A DNA stretch of 64,000 nucleotides from Cucumis sativus (taxonomy: Eukaryota > Streptophyta > Magnoliopsida > Cucurbitales > Cucurbitaceae), in NCBI RefSeq assembly GCF_000004075.3, contig NC_026657.2, forward strand, positions 39,542,732-39,606,731, written 5' to 3'. A program made the position numbers and the translations under genes. Within the stretch, counting starts at the first letter, position 1. Every line of letters begins with the position of its first letter. Of this stretch, positions 9,850-21,458 are shown piece after piece. The notes under the pieces are model-generated. The model had not been told where the DNA came from. It did not search any database and saw only the letters and a list, made by a program, of their open reading frames with translations.

Positions 9850-11841
9850 CTACCAGTAATCATTACAAGAACATTTCCCATCTTTGAAATGATGAAAACG
9901 ACTCCTATCTCGCACTACAATCTCTCGCTCAACGATCTTCGAGATTATTTTTATGGCATCGTGACAGTCGTTGCAAACTCTCAAGTTTTTAACTATTCTG
10001 ATTGTAGTTCCTTCACTTGTATTGATAAGCCCAAATGCAAGGGCGAGCTTCTCGCTATGAGTAGAAAGAGCATCCTCCTTCTCTTCTTCATCTATATTAT
10101 GAATCACAAGATCCGTCTTTGGTTTATATCCTGCCACTTTCATCTTCCACTTCAATTCTCTAATCATTGAATATATTCTTAGAGATTGAGGATGAGACGA
10201 ATCCCCCATGAAAAATTCATATACCGAGTTGTTGATCTCAATCCAACTGCACCCCGGTGTCTTCATCGACTTGTTGTCTCGCATTCGCAACCTACAACTA
10301 GCCGCATCGTCCAGCCTGCCCATGGAAGCATAAACATTAGCTAGATAAACAAGACTTCCAGAATGGTTGGAGTCTAGTTCAAGTATACGCCAAACAACGC
10401 GTTCTCCTCGTTCTGCATCTTTGTATATCCGACAACCACCGAGCAGGGCACCCCAAACTATTACATTAGGTTGCATAGGCATGGAGTTAATCAATGATTC
10501 TGCTTGATCAAGACGCCCTGCACGGCTAAGAAGATCAACGACGCACCCATAGTGCTCGATCTTGGGAGTTATACCATAGACTTGAGGCATCATGTCAAAA
10601 TACTCCAGCCCCTTGTCAACCAATCCAGCATGAGTGCAGGCTGTTAATAAGCCCATAAAGGAAATGTCATTTGGCTCTAAACCATCTTCAATCATTTCAG
10701 CAAAGAAGTTGAATGCTTCATTTGCATATCCATACATGGCCAACCCCATGATTATTATACTCCATGAGATAACATCTCTCTCATGCATTTCATGAAACAC
10801 TCCCTTAGCCTCCAATACGCATCCACACTTTGCATACATGTCTGCCAATGCATTCCCTAAAAACAGACCAACTTCTATCTTGTTTCGTCTTATAAACCTA
10901 TGAATCCACTTTCCTAGATCAAGTGCACCAAGATGCGCACAAGCTGAAAGCACGCTAACAAGCGTAACATCGTTCGGCGCTAAACCACCTTCATGCTGCA
11001 TTTGCCTGAACAACTCAATAGCATCTGCATACTTCTCATTCTGAGCATATCCAGCAATCATCGCATTCCAAGAAACCACATTCCTCATTGGCATATTCTC
11101 AAACAACTGGCGTGCTTCTTCTAAATTCCCCACCCTTGCATACCCACTGATCATTGTCGACCAGGACACCAAGTTTTTCTCCATCATCCCATCAAATACC
11201 ATCCGAGCTTTGTCCACCATCCCACTAAAACAATATCCTGAAATCAAAGTATTCCACGAAACGACATCTCTCACAACCATTTCATCAAACAGCTTCTGGG
11301 CAATACAATTACAACCCACCTTAAAATACAAATCCACAAGTGAATTCCTAACAAACAAGTTTGATTCACAGCCATATTTGGTTACAAAACAATGAACTTT
11401 TTGGCCTTCGAGCACTTGGGCAAGGCCAGCGCAGGCCTTGAGCACAGAAGTGAAGGTATACTCGTCTGGGTTAGGAGCATTAGGCAAAACCAACTGGTTA
11501 TTGAAGTAAGAAATAGTAGTGTGCCAAGCGTTGTGTTGAGAAAAGGCTTTGAGAAGAGCATTGTAGGCAAAGATATTTGGAAAAGAGAGAAAGTGATTGA
11601 AGATAAGAACAGAATGGCGGAGGTTGCCATGGGAGGAAGAAACGCCGATGAACTTGACAGCAATGATATTAGGATCGATGGAGGGAATTGGGGAAGCAAT
11701 GATTTGAGCTTGGATTTCGAAAAGCTGACGCATTGAAAGCTGGGTGGCGCATCGTAGAAGAAGGTGGATGGTTTTGCGGTGGTTGTAATCGTGAAGAACA
11801 GCCAGGGTGATTACAAGAAGTGGCGAACTACGTTGACACAT
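9850..11841 (-). CDS. DYW-class pentatricopeptide repeat protein (putative RNA editing factor)
   Basis: A single uninterrupted reading frame encodes 663 residues, as expected for intronless PLS-class PPR genes. PPR motifs run from about residue 90 to 500, for example VVSWNTLISGYCFSGMVDKA, LVSWSTMISGYARVGNLEEA and VVSWNAMIAGYAQNEKYADA. They are followed by E/E+ motifs (GCSWIEINNSVYEFFMGD) and a full C-terminal DYW domain with HSEKLALAFG, CNDCH and the terminal CSCNDYW. The HxE and CxxC groups are the zinc-binding cytidine-deaminase signature of C-to-U editing factors of chloroplasts and mitochondria. The RNA target is set by the PPR code and is not read here. The first 80 residues lack an obvious repeat and could carry the transit peptide, but this N-terminus is not strongly basic. 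No truncation or frameshift is seen. Confidence 0.93.
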   Translation of the reverse strand: MCQRSSPLLVITLAVLHDYNHRKTIHLLLRCATQLSMRQLFEIQAQIIASPIPSIDPNIIAVKFIGVSSSHGNLRHSVLIFNHFLSFPNIFAYNALLKAFSQHNAWHTTISYFNNQLVLPNAPNPDEYTFTSVLKACAGLAQVLEGQKVHCFVTKYGCESNLFVRNSLVDLYFKVGCNCIAQKLFDEMVVRDVVSWNTLISGYCFSGMVDKARMVFDGMMEKNLVSWSTMISGYARVGNLEEARQLFENMPMRNVVSWNAMIAGYAQNEKYADAIELFRQMQHEGGLAPNDVTLVSVLSACAHLGALDLGKWIHRFIRRNKIEVGLFLGNALADMYAKCGCVLEAKGVFHEMHERDVISWSIIIMGLAMYGYANEAFNFFAEMIEDGLEPNDISFMGLLTACTHAGLVDKGLEYFDMMPQVYGITPKIEHYGCVVDLLSRAGRLDQAESLINSMPMQPNVIVWGALLGGCRIYKDAERGERVVWRILELDSNHSGSLVYLANVYASMGRLDDAASCRLRMRDNKSMKTPGCSWIEINNSVYEFFMGDSSHPQSLRIYSMIRELKWKMKVAGYKPKTDLVIHNIDEEEKEDALSTHSEKLALAFGLINTSEGTTIRIVKNLRVCNDCHDAIKIISKIVEREIVVRDRSRFHHFKDGKCSCNDYW

Positions 11842-12969
11842 CTCCTAAATTCCTAAATACCGACTCTCCATTTTCCTCGAGAAATTTGATCTTTGACCCC
11901 ATTTTTTACGATATCAGAAATCTAACCTTTTGCTTTATATCCCATCATTCAAATTTACAAAGTTATTCTCTTCCTTTGACATGTTTCTCTCACTTCTTCA
12001 CTTGTGACCTCTCCCTTTGTTCGGTTTACGGGTTAACCGATCTAACTTGAGGTTGGCTGGTCGAAAAGTGTGGATGGTCGATTGAGGTCGGTTTCAAAAA
12101 AATTTAAATTGAGAATTTTCAAAAAATGTATTTTTAAGTGTTAAATTGATACGATTAACCTCATAAAAACTAACCAGCTGACTCTAATTTCGTTTTTTTA
12201 CGTCCAAGACTTAATACTCTTATGTTTGTATTGAACTTTTTAAATGTTTATAGAATAAATAAAAATAAATTAGATAGATATGCTAGAATTAAATAAATCA
12301 AAGTCATTTTTCATAACCATGAGTACATCTTCATCTTCTTCCTCTTACCCTAATATTTTCTTTTTCTATTTATTTAGAATGAACGGATAGGTTTTCTTGC
12401 TTTTATTTTAGTAATTTTAAATGAAATTCTATTGAAAATTAAGTATAAAACAAGTTTAATTCTGATTCATTAAATTCATTTATTGAAAAATCTAAAATTT
12501 AAATGAATACAATTACAAATTTTGAGTCTTAATTTTAAAAAAATTATACATTGAATTCATCTAACAAAAATTTATATTTTAAATTGATATAAATATGAGC
12601 TAAATTTTGGGAAGGGATATCTTAAACTCATCTACTAATTAAAAATTAATCCTAAATCAATTTCCACATACTATTATCTCCAAACAAGAGGATGAAATAT
12701 TTAGCCAACTCTCGAGTCTTGATTGACCTTTAAAAGGTGTGGGATTATTAACAATTCAACACATTGACATTCTGTGTATAAATATGTAAACCTTTTTTTA
12801 AAAAAAAACTATGCTAATAACATCAATAGTTCCTACAAAGTGGCAAAAATCTTCTCACTTATTTTTGCTTCATCAAGAAAGAGAGAATAAGAATGTATTT
12901 GACGTCAAAATTTGCATCTTTCCATAAATAATTGACTGCACCAAAAGCTTCTTTAAGTAACAATTGTCT
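11842..12969. other. Intergenic spacer, PPR promoter side
   Basis: This AT-rich stretch lies upstream of the PPR gene and downstream of the YbeY-HAD stop codon. A degenerate GGTCGGTTT-like segment at 12020-12105 resembles pieces at 36310-36480 and 62700-62860. No gene is recognised. Confidence 0.6.
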
Positions 12970-15900
12970 TCAGAATGCATATCGGTATATGACCTCTGCA
13001 ACACCATCTTCATCATTACTAGGACCAATTAAGTTAGCAACAGCTTTTGTTTTCTCTGATCCATTACTCAAAGCAATCCCAAGAGATGCCAACTCCAGCA
13101 TTTCAATGTCGTTTTCCCCATCTCCAATAGCCATTACCTACATAATTAAATCAGGTTAAGGTGTAACGCACTTTGAATCAGTATTGTAAAATATGCATCA
13201 TATAACTCATTTTAAGCATAGCAACATGGATCATGACTTAGTGAGACGAATATACACACAAAAAAATCCATGGAAAGGGGGCAAACTATACAAAAGGTCT
13301 TCGAAGCAGTGGACTATTTGGTTGAAGTAAACTATGAGTAGGGATTTCGCAAGTGTGTAGAAATTAATTTGTTAAAAGAGAGATTCAAAGCTATCCAATA
13401 GTCTAAGACTTGCATTTTCTTTTCCTGATTATCTATTATAAAGCACAACTCTTTGACTATACCAATGGTCCATACCATAGAATCAGAGACCTATCACCTA
13501 AACGGCTAAACCTATATTATAGGGCTGGACTTCAAGACTCTTAGGGTTCATCTGTTTCATAGGTCTATGAAGCTTGGATTGGTGTAGAATAGGGTCGGAA
13601 CACTTAAATATACATAACACTTCGTTTGGATTTTAGTTTGTGTTTGTGTGATTTATAAATGTTCAACGTTTTAGAGCCTTTTAAGTTTAAACAATGTGTT
13701 TATGTAAAGCACATGATTAGCCAATTTTTAGTATATCATATCAAATATAAGCACGAATTGCCTAGCTCGGGGTACAGCTTTGGCCTACCTCCTCAGCGGA
13801 GACTCCCAAATGATTGAGCAGCATTCTTACTCCACTACCTTTTGAGGTTCCACGGGGGACAATCTCAAGCATATCTGGTACAGCTTGAACAACCGAAGCG
13901 TGTTCCCCTGCAGCTTCTGACCAGTGTGGTCGCAGGATGTGTGAAACTCCCTCGGCAGTGTCCAAGAAAAGAAGTTTCTGTATGAGTAACGGGTGTTAAA
14001 ATAAATCACACAAAAGCTCTCAATCCTATGTGATTGGTATGGGAAACCAAATCCTCCCTAATTATATTTTGATAGAAAACATTATTTCATGCTGAACCAA
14101 GAGGAAGGCATTGTCAGTCGATAGCTTACCTGTATTTCAGCTGCAGCCAAAAGATTCTCAACCGAAGGCATGACCTCTGCCTGTAAATTTTTAATCAATG
14201 AAGTTACACACATGAATAGGACAATTGCAAGGGAAATATTCCGATGATATTTAAAACGAGCTTGAAATTGAGGGAGGGGTCAAGCATTGCACTCTTTATA
14301 ATAACAAAACAGTTCAGGCAGTTGTTACACATTGACAGCCATCACAGCTGTTGACCTATGAAAGCAGGTTTAACATGGACTAGGTCTTCGCTAACTATGC
14401 TCATAACTGAAAAGTCTAGCTTTTCAACACTAAAATCCAGTTGGCTAAGACCCTGTTTGGTAATCAATTTGTTTTTCGTTTTTCTCTTTTGAAAATTAAG
14501 TCTATTTTATCTTAATTTCTCACAATAATCTGCATCTTTCTTTTAAGAGTTGAATTCTTAACCAAATTAAGTAATAATAATAACAATAGCAATAACAAAA
14601 AAATTGCGTTTTTAGAAACTACTGTATTTAGTTTTCAGAACTTAGCATGGTTTTTTAAAACGTTAGTAATATATAACAAAGCAAAAAAAATTTAAAGTTG
14701 AAAGGGGTGTCTATAAGCTTAATCTTTAAAAAACAAAAACAAAAACCAAACCAAGCCTAATATTTCTAGTTCATGGTAGTTAGCTATGTGAACTCACCTT
14801 AACAAATACAAATTCTTAAATCATTGATTGCCCAAAAGCTTAAGTTGATGGGTGAAGGAGACTTTAATACTATATCATTGAACACTCTACCTCACTTATG
14901 GTTTGATATATGAATAAGACCCAACAAGTAAAAGTTGATTTTAATTGGGGAGGAAATAATATTGCAGAGGCTTGAACATAATAAGTTGATAGGTGAAGAC
15001 AAGTTTAATACTGTATTCAACACAAATGCTACATTTACTGCATAAAAAGACTCCGAACCACGACAAAAATATGTTAAACTACCTTGGGCTCATGGTATAC
15101 AGTGTGCAATGCATCAGTAAGTGGATGATCAAATAAAGTTAAGCAACGACCTTCACCAAATGCAATCAGAGGAACTTTCTTCTCTAAGGAATAAAGGCAT
15201 GCCTGCACTTCAAAGAACAGGAAATTAGATCCGTAACAAGCTTCTTGAGTTAAGAATCCATTACTTTATAAGTCTGTTGGAAAATTGTTCATAAATTATC
15301 ATTATTTTATGTGATTCTTACAGTTTTTAATTTCAAACCACATTTAGAAAAAAGATTTGATGGCTGAATCATTTTCTTTGTCAAGCATCGTTGGATGGAT
15401 ACAACTGTAGAATGTTTTGAACTTGCACGGCTTTAATCCCCAAGACTTATCTTAGAAAAAATCTACTTAATCATCACTCAAAACTGCAGAGAAGTACATA
15501 TAGCAAACAGAAAGAGACATACCTCTTTGCAGACATCTTGGTCTAAGTTCCGCCTATAAATTTCTTTGCCTTGTCTACCATAAACGAGTAGTCCCTAGAA
15601 CCAAGGAAGGAAACATGACATATAATGGATTAAAATAACATTGAACAGCAAATAAAAATAAACTGAAAGGTAGAGATATAAGCGAAACGTCTGAAGTCAT
15701 GTTTGCAAGAGGTATAAAATCAAGGAAATTGTGGTTTCTTATCAGGAGTGCATGAATGCATATTTGTATATTTTATCAGGGATATAAAATTAAGGTTTGT
15801 ATAACATAAATCGATAAGAAGTTCGTAAGCTCCTCTAAATTGGGATTCATCCTCACTCTTCTTGAACTTTCAAATCTCGCTTATTATTATACATGTTATT

Positions 15901-18900
15901 TGGTTGAAAAACCAAGCCTTCATCAAGAAAAATGAAAGAATTTACAAGGGCATAGAAAAAACACCTCCATCGAAAAGAGGAGAATGGAAAGCCCACAACA
16001 TGGCATTAAATCTAGCAATATCCCACACCACAACCGTGGATATCTTCATACTCCTAAAGACCCTTTTATTCCTCTCAAGGCCTGCAACCCAGTGCACAAC
16101 AAAAATACAAGCATAAGGACTCTTCCTTTATCCCACAAGGGAAGACTCAAGAGAACCTCCTCGAATCACCACCTTTGTTACAAACCCACTAATCCTGAAG
16201 CATACTCAGAAACAATCCCAGATAGGACAAGCTGCCAATCTCCCAACATATAATCTAGATCCTCCATAGCTCGATAACATATACATTGCTAATTACAAGA
16301 CATAAAAGCACCTCAGGCAATTAGTTATTTCAAACATATGATTATAATTTATAAGGAGCTCTGTATCCTCAACTTTAAAAAGCTACACGAAGAAGGATGA
16401 AAAAGAAAGAGCGAAAATCGAAACCTGTAAGAAGACTCCAGGAGAAAATTCAGACACGGCACCATCTTTTCCAGCTAAACCTGCCTTCTCCAAAATGCTA
16501 ATTACTGCTGGGCGAGCCTACTCCATGTATTAAATCTAACCATTATTCCTTAAAAAATTTGTGAAGATAAAGCAATAGCAGACGAAAGCTACAAGAAATG
16601 TAAATACAAAAACACCCAAACATTCAGTGAAGAGTTACAGAAATGGGAAAACCAGTTGGAAAACAAGCTTAAGGTCAATATCCTGACAATGAAGCAGAAT
16701 CCCCTACCTTTCCAGTGGCTATAACAACTTTCACACCCCTTGACAAGACCTCCTTCAGAGCCTTGACAGTTGTTGGAGTAATTTGACTTTTACTGTTGAG
16801 CAATGTACCTACACAAATAATAAAATTAATACAAGTTGAAAGCACGAGTCGTGGAAAATACACCTCAAGAGGGCTCTTACCATCCATATCACAAAAAATG
16901 TAGCTGAACCTTGGGCGATAAAATCGAAGACTGCCTTCTTTTTTCCTGTCTTTAACATGTCAATAGTAAGAATATACAGAAAGAGAACATGGTCTTACAA
17001 TATGAAACAGTTACGGAACATATAAAGCTTTATTATGAACAAACGAATTTTGATATTGGTCTAAAGGAATTTTGATATTGGTCTTGTTCTTTTGGATTGG
17101 AATCTTTTCTGTAGCTCCTACTTCTTGGGGGGATTTTTTGGTTTGCTCTGTATTCTTGATTTTTTTAAAACAATAATCACACAGGAATTTATACGCCGTC
17201 ATTAGTAGAACAATAATGACTACTACATATTTACCATCTGAAACAACTGCAGCTGAGTCCGAATTGGTTTGAGCATCAATTGCACTCTGAATTAGCCCTT
17301 TCCCTCTCCATTCTAAACTCGTCAACAGTAGTTCCTCCTCCTTCTCCATTTCTACTTCAGCCTCTTCACTAATCTCATGATCAAATCCCAGCAGATGCAA
17401 CAATCCATGCACCTATAGAAAACCCCACACAATAATGAATTTCCTTTGCTTAGTTGAAGTTTTTGGAGTAAATATTTCTCAGCTAAAGAAGAAAATAGAT
17501 AGTTGCTTCAGTTTGGTTGCCTTTCACTTAGTCTATGGTGTTTTTCTTTCAACTCAGTTATAGACATAATTTTGTACCGACTGTTTTTCTTATCTTTCAC
17601 ATATTTTTGCATTCCTAAATCAAACAAAAAGCAAACAAGTAAATCATTCAAGTTTCCATTTCTAGGAAATAGATCCTTGACATTCTAATTCCCATTGCCT
17701 TGAAAAACAGTACTTAAAAATGGAAAGCCTAGTGTTGGTTAGCATGAGATACCTAGATTTCGAATACACATTATAATGAGTTTCAAATGCTTGAAAGTGA
17801 AGGATGTAGTTTTGGAAATGTGCTAATAAATTGTGATATTGTAGCTATTAATATAGGTTGCATTGAAATGTGAAGCTTGGGAATGAAATGTTTGTGTATA
17901 GGTCATGCAAGAAATTTCAATTGTGATACCAAATCCCATGAACCCGTTATGCCTGGATACTAAACTCCCTCATAATTTTACAGTCCCATAAAGGCAGGCA
18001 TGCTTTAAAGGTAGGTAGGCTACGTGAGAAGTAGCAATGATACTAGTTCTCAAACATAAGATGTAGGGGCAAAATTATTAGGCCTTTTCTTTTAATAAAT
18101 AAGTCAATCAAGTAACAAACCAGAAGTATCCGAATTTCATCAAGGAGTGTGTGTCCCCTTTCCTCCGCCTGCCTTGCAGCAGTCTCAACAGAAATGACAA
18201 TATCACCTAACATAAGCTGAAGATACAAAAATCGGTCAATCATTTATCATTCTCAAATACATTTTTCTATCCTAATTTCTACTCAAATGCTTACAATTGG
18301 AAGCTTCAATTCCGGGACATGCTGTGACATGGACAGGACATCAGTGGCATGATCCTCATCCCTCCATTCTTTGTTAAGTTTACAAATAAAATCGTCATTA
18401 CAAAGTAGTACGGACAACTCGACACTATCAAATAAACCAACATCATCTATTGAGTTATCTCGAGTTTTGTATTCTGAATCCTTTAAATTGTTGAGAGCAA
18501 ACTTCAGAGCCTTAGGAACATTCAAACGAAGCATTTCTGCAATACTCTGTAGCATTAAGAAAAGGAAAACTGTAAGCATTGAATAATCAATAAAAAAAAT
18601 GAACCTCCATGAATGCAGAAGAGATAAAACATGAAAATGCATTTTATTCCTAATTCTTGAAATAATTTACTAGTTCCAAGTTGTTAAAGCATAAATGTCT
18701 CAAATATGATCCTAACGTCCAAGCATCCATAGTCAAGAACTAGAAATTTTTTAATCACGTGTGTGACAGATGAAGTTCTAGTCGTCCTACATTCATTTGG
18801 GGCATTGCGTATTAGGGAGGTGCGATAAGCTGTCTTCTGCTTTAAGTGTTGGGAGAAGATGATGACACAAAACTAGATTCCATAGCTTAAGTGCTCTCTC

Positions 18901-20237
18901 TATGTCATTTCTCAAGATTTCTCATCCACCCCATCCCACCGAAAATCTCTCATATACATCTCAATACTCTTGCAAACCAAGCTAGGGGCCCTAAAAAGGA
19001 AGGATAAAATACAGGGATGCCACTCAGCATAGACCTAATCAGGGCTAGTCTACCAGCTTTTGAGAAGAACCCCTTCTTCCACACCGCCAGTCTCTTACGG
19101 ATCTTTTCACAAATAGGATCCCAAAAACTCAAAGCTCTCGAGTTTCCACCCAAAGGAAGCCCAAGGAAAACTCCAATATTATTACCAGATTATTGCATAC
19201 ACAAAATTAAGTATAGGAGTATAAGGAAGGCGTCAACTAGCAAGTCCTCTTAGTAGTAATGTGCTGCTCGTTTTCTCGAGTCTAAACAAAAGGAAAGTGG
19301 ACATTCAAACTCGAAACATTTATAAAAAGGATTTGACATCTTCATCAATTGAACTATACTCGGTTTGGCTTATGTTGGTGCTACCATTATTAAGTAACTT
19401 AGCTTAAAGACCACATCCAATGCTCATAGATCATATGGCAATAATGTTATTGGAAATTAGTTCCCCTATAGACTCCTAGGCAAATAATAGAAAAAAATAC
19501 ACTTTTTTTATATATATAATTTTTATGATTTTATATATGGCATTAATGAGGAAATGATGATTATTTTGTCTGTGAGTACAACTATTGGGGTATGGGAATT
19601 TGAACCTCTAACCCTCAAGAAAAAAGCACATGCCCATTCCAGTTGAGTCATACTTAACATACCATGCACAATCACAAAATAAAATGCAACAGGATTGTCC
19701 AAAACACACACATTCTTGATCTCTCATTAATTCTCTTCCCACTGTCTTCATGAAAGAAATTCTTTAACACACATATACTACAACCAACAACCAAAAAGAA
19801 AAGAAGAAAAAAAGGACAAATGTGCAAAATGAAAGTGAAGAAAGGGATACCAAAACTTCTGGGTCATCCGGCAACTCTTCTTCAATACAGATACTAACAT
19901 TGAGCTCTAATTCCTTAATCTTCCTCTTTGGGACTCGTCTCCTCACCTTTCGATACTCTCTTTGTCCACAAAAAATCCTTCCACAAGGCGCCCGTACCTT
20001 ATTGTATGAACCCGATAAAGCGTAGAAATTTCGAACAAATTGTGAAAAATTTATTTTGCCCGAAATACGGTCGTAACAATTCGTTTGACAAACAGAAACC
20101 AAGTGCGAAGAAGATCGAGATGAAGTGGAAGTTTTATAGTTGGGATATAAAGGAAGATGGAGAGCTAGCGCCATGTGAATCCCAGAGAGGAATGGAAGGT
20201 GGGAGGCGCGAAGAAGAGGGGAAGCTCGGAGAAGCAT
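12970..20237 (-). CDS. YBEY: YbeY endoribonuclease fused to Cof-type HAD hydrolase (chloroplast)
   Basis: Twelve exons join in frame: 19851-20237, 18295-18546, 18121-18216, 17235-17412, 16881-16949, 16708-16808, 16425-16517, 15523-15594, 15083-15202, 14130-14180, 13789-13977 and 12970-13137. They encode 591 residues. Residues 1 to about 100 are Ser/Arg-rich like a transit peptide. The YbeY domain (about 110-300) has the metal motif HGLLHLLGFDH at 247-257; in bacteria and chloroplasts YbeY processes rRNA 3' ends. The second half is a haloacid-dehalogenase phosphatase: DMDGT (325-329) holds the nucleophile Asp325, and GDGENDIEML (541-550) supplies the metal-binding acidic residues. The fusion matches, from memory, the architecture of Arabidopsis At2g25870. 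The substrate of the HAD half is unknown. Intron 1 holds a LINE fragment and another intron holds a MITE. Confidence 0.92.
14452..14758. mobile_element. MITE-like inverted-repeat element in YbeY-HAD intron
   Basis: The left end reads ccctgtttggtaatcaattt and the right end is its imperfect complement, aaaaccaaaccaagcc. The interior contains the segment gaaaattaagtctatttt and, near the right end, ataagcttaatctttaaaaa. I recognise this overall pattern as a common miniature element of cucurbit genomes. It lies in the intron between exons 15083-15202 and 14130-14180 and has no coding capacity. A target duplication was not found. Confidence 0.7.
18955..19190 (-). mobile_element. LINE reverse-transcriptase fragment
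   Basis: Minus-strand translation gives FLGLPLGGNSRALSFWDP followed by KRLAVWKKGFFSKAGRLALI, the block that follows the reverse-transcriptase core in plant LINE (non-LTR) elements. The similarity fades after about 70 residues. It is a short dead fragment in intron 1 of the YbeY-HAD gene, on the same strand as the host gene. Confidence 0.85.
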
Positions 20238-21458
20238 GAAAGCCTCCTCTATTGCTTGCTTGCTTTCTTTGTGAGAATGGTTGGTTGAATGATTTGATTG
20301 CGCCCAAAGCCTTGGAACCTTGAAGACAGGAAGTTATAAATCAGGTTTTTCCTTTTCTATTGACTTTTAGCCCTATTTTGTCTTTTTTGGATTTTTGTCT
20401 CTTACGCTGGTAAATTGACACTACTACCCTTCTTTCATGTTTGTGTTCTTTAGATTCCAACCTTCACCTTCAAAATGCTTATTTACAAGAGATTGTCAAT
20501 GATCATTCCTTGCATGAATTGCTAATGATGCAACAAGTCCAACATCAATCTCCTTAGAAGTGTCGATTTTAGGCTAATGTGTCCATAATGATCATTCCTT
20601 GCATGAATTGCTAATGATGCAACAAGTCCAACATCAATTTCCTTCGATGTGTTGGTTAGGCTACCGTATCCATAATGACTAGAATGTATATCTCGTAACT
20701 AAAAACTAGTCATTGTCCTTGGGTCTTCATCGTTGAAAAGCTGATGTGCAGGAGGAGCACACTTCTTTTTTTCCCTTTCCTAGACTAGTAGAGGTCATGT
20801 GGTTGCTCCTAGTCCTTTTCATTGTGCTTTGAGCTGGAACAATAAAAGCTAGGAACTTCTGTTTGCTTGAAGCTACGACATTCCACCAAGCCTATCCGAA
20901 AGGTGAGTTATGAGTAACTCCTCAACTAGGAGGCTCCACTTCAGAAAGCAATGGCTTGGAGATGTATGATGGTGAAAGCGTGCATGAACTGATAAACTTT
21001 GATATAATGCTTTTGCTTGAAAAAGTTGATAAATGAAAGTTGTCTAAGATTCAAAAATATATATGCCCATAGACTCGAATTTGAAATATTTCGTACATTG
21101 GTAAAGGAATTTCTGTGACCCAAGTTGTCTGAAACGTAAGTTTAGAATAAAAATTTATATTGGATGCAGTAAATTCCCTAGAAGAATTCAAAATCAAAAC
21201 TCATATTTCTGAAGAAACAGAATATATATATACACACAACAGCAGTTGCCTCAACCTTGAAAGCCAAGGCTGCGCTTACACCTTGCAGCTTGATATCACT
21301 GCCAACATCTATAGAAGTGTGGGAAAACAAAAAATCTACATGGGAAAATCGTAGCTGACATTCACTCTTTGACATAAACTGTTGCCATTGCTACTCAAAA
21401 TTGCTTTTTGACAAGAACATTTCTTGTACCTTTCAGATGTTTGTGCTTGAAAGGAGTT
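20238..21458. other. Intergenic spacer with 89-bp duplication
   Basis: This spacer lies between the start of YbeY-HAD and the end of the Aux/IAA gene. It contains the tandem duplication at 20498-20680. No coding region is recognised; the part nearest 21458 is probably the Aux/IAA 3' UTR. Confidence 0.6.
20498..20680. repeat. 89-bp tandem duplication upstream of YbeY-HAD
   Basis: The block aatgatcattccttgcatga and its downstream sequence occurs at 20498 and again at 20587. The first 50 bases or so are almost identical between copies; the rest has diverged by substitutions and small gaps. It lies 260-440 bases before the YbeY-HAD ATG, so it may be in the promoter. Confidence 0.85.

Noticed and set aside
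9817-10170. 117-residue plus-strand frame opposite the PPR gene
   Set aside because: It is a shadow of the 663-residue PPR frame on the other strand, as are 11210-11395, 11382-11699 and 11392-11736.
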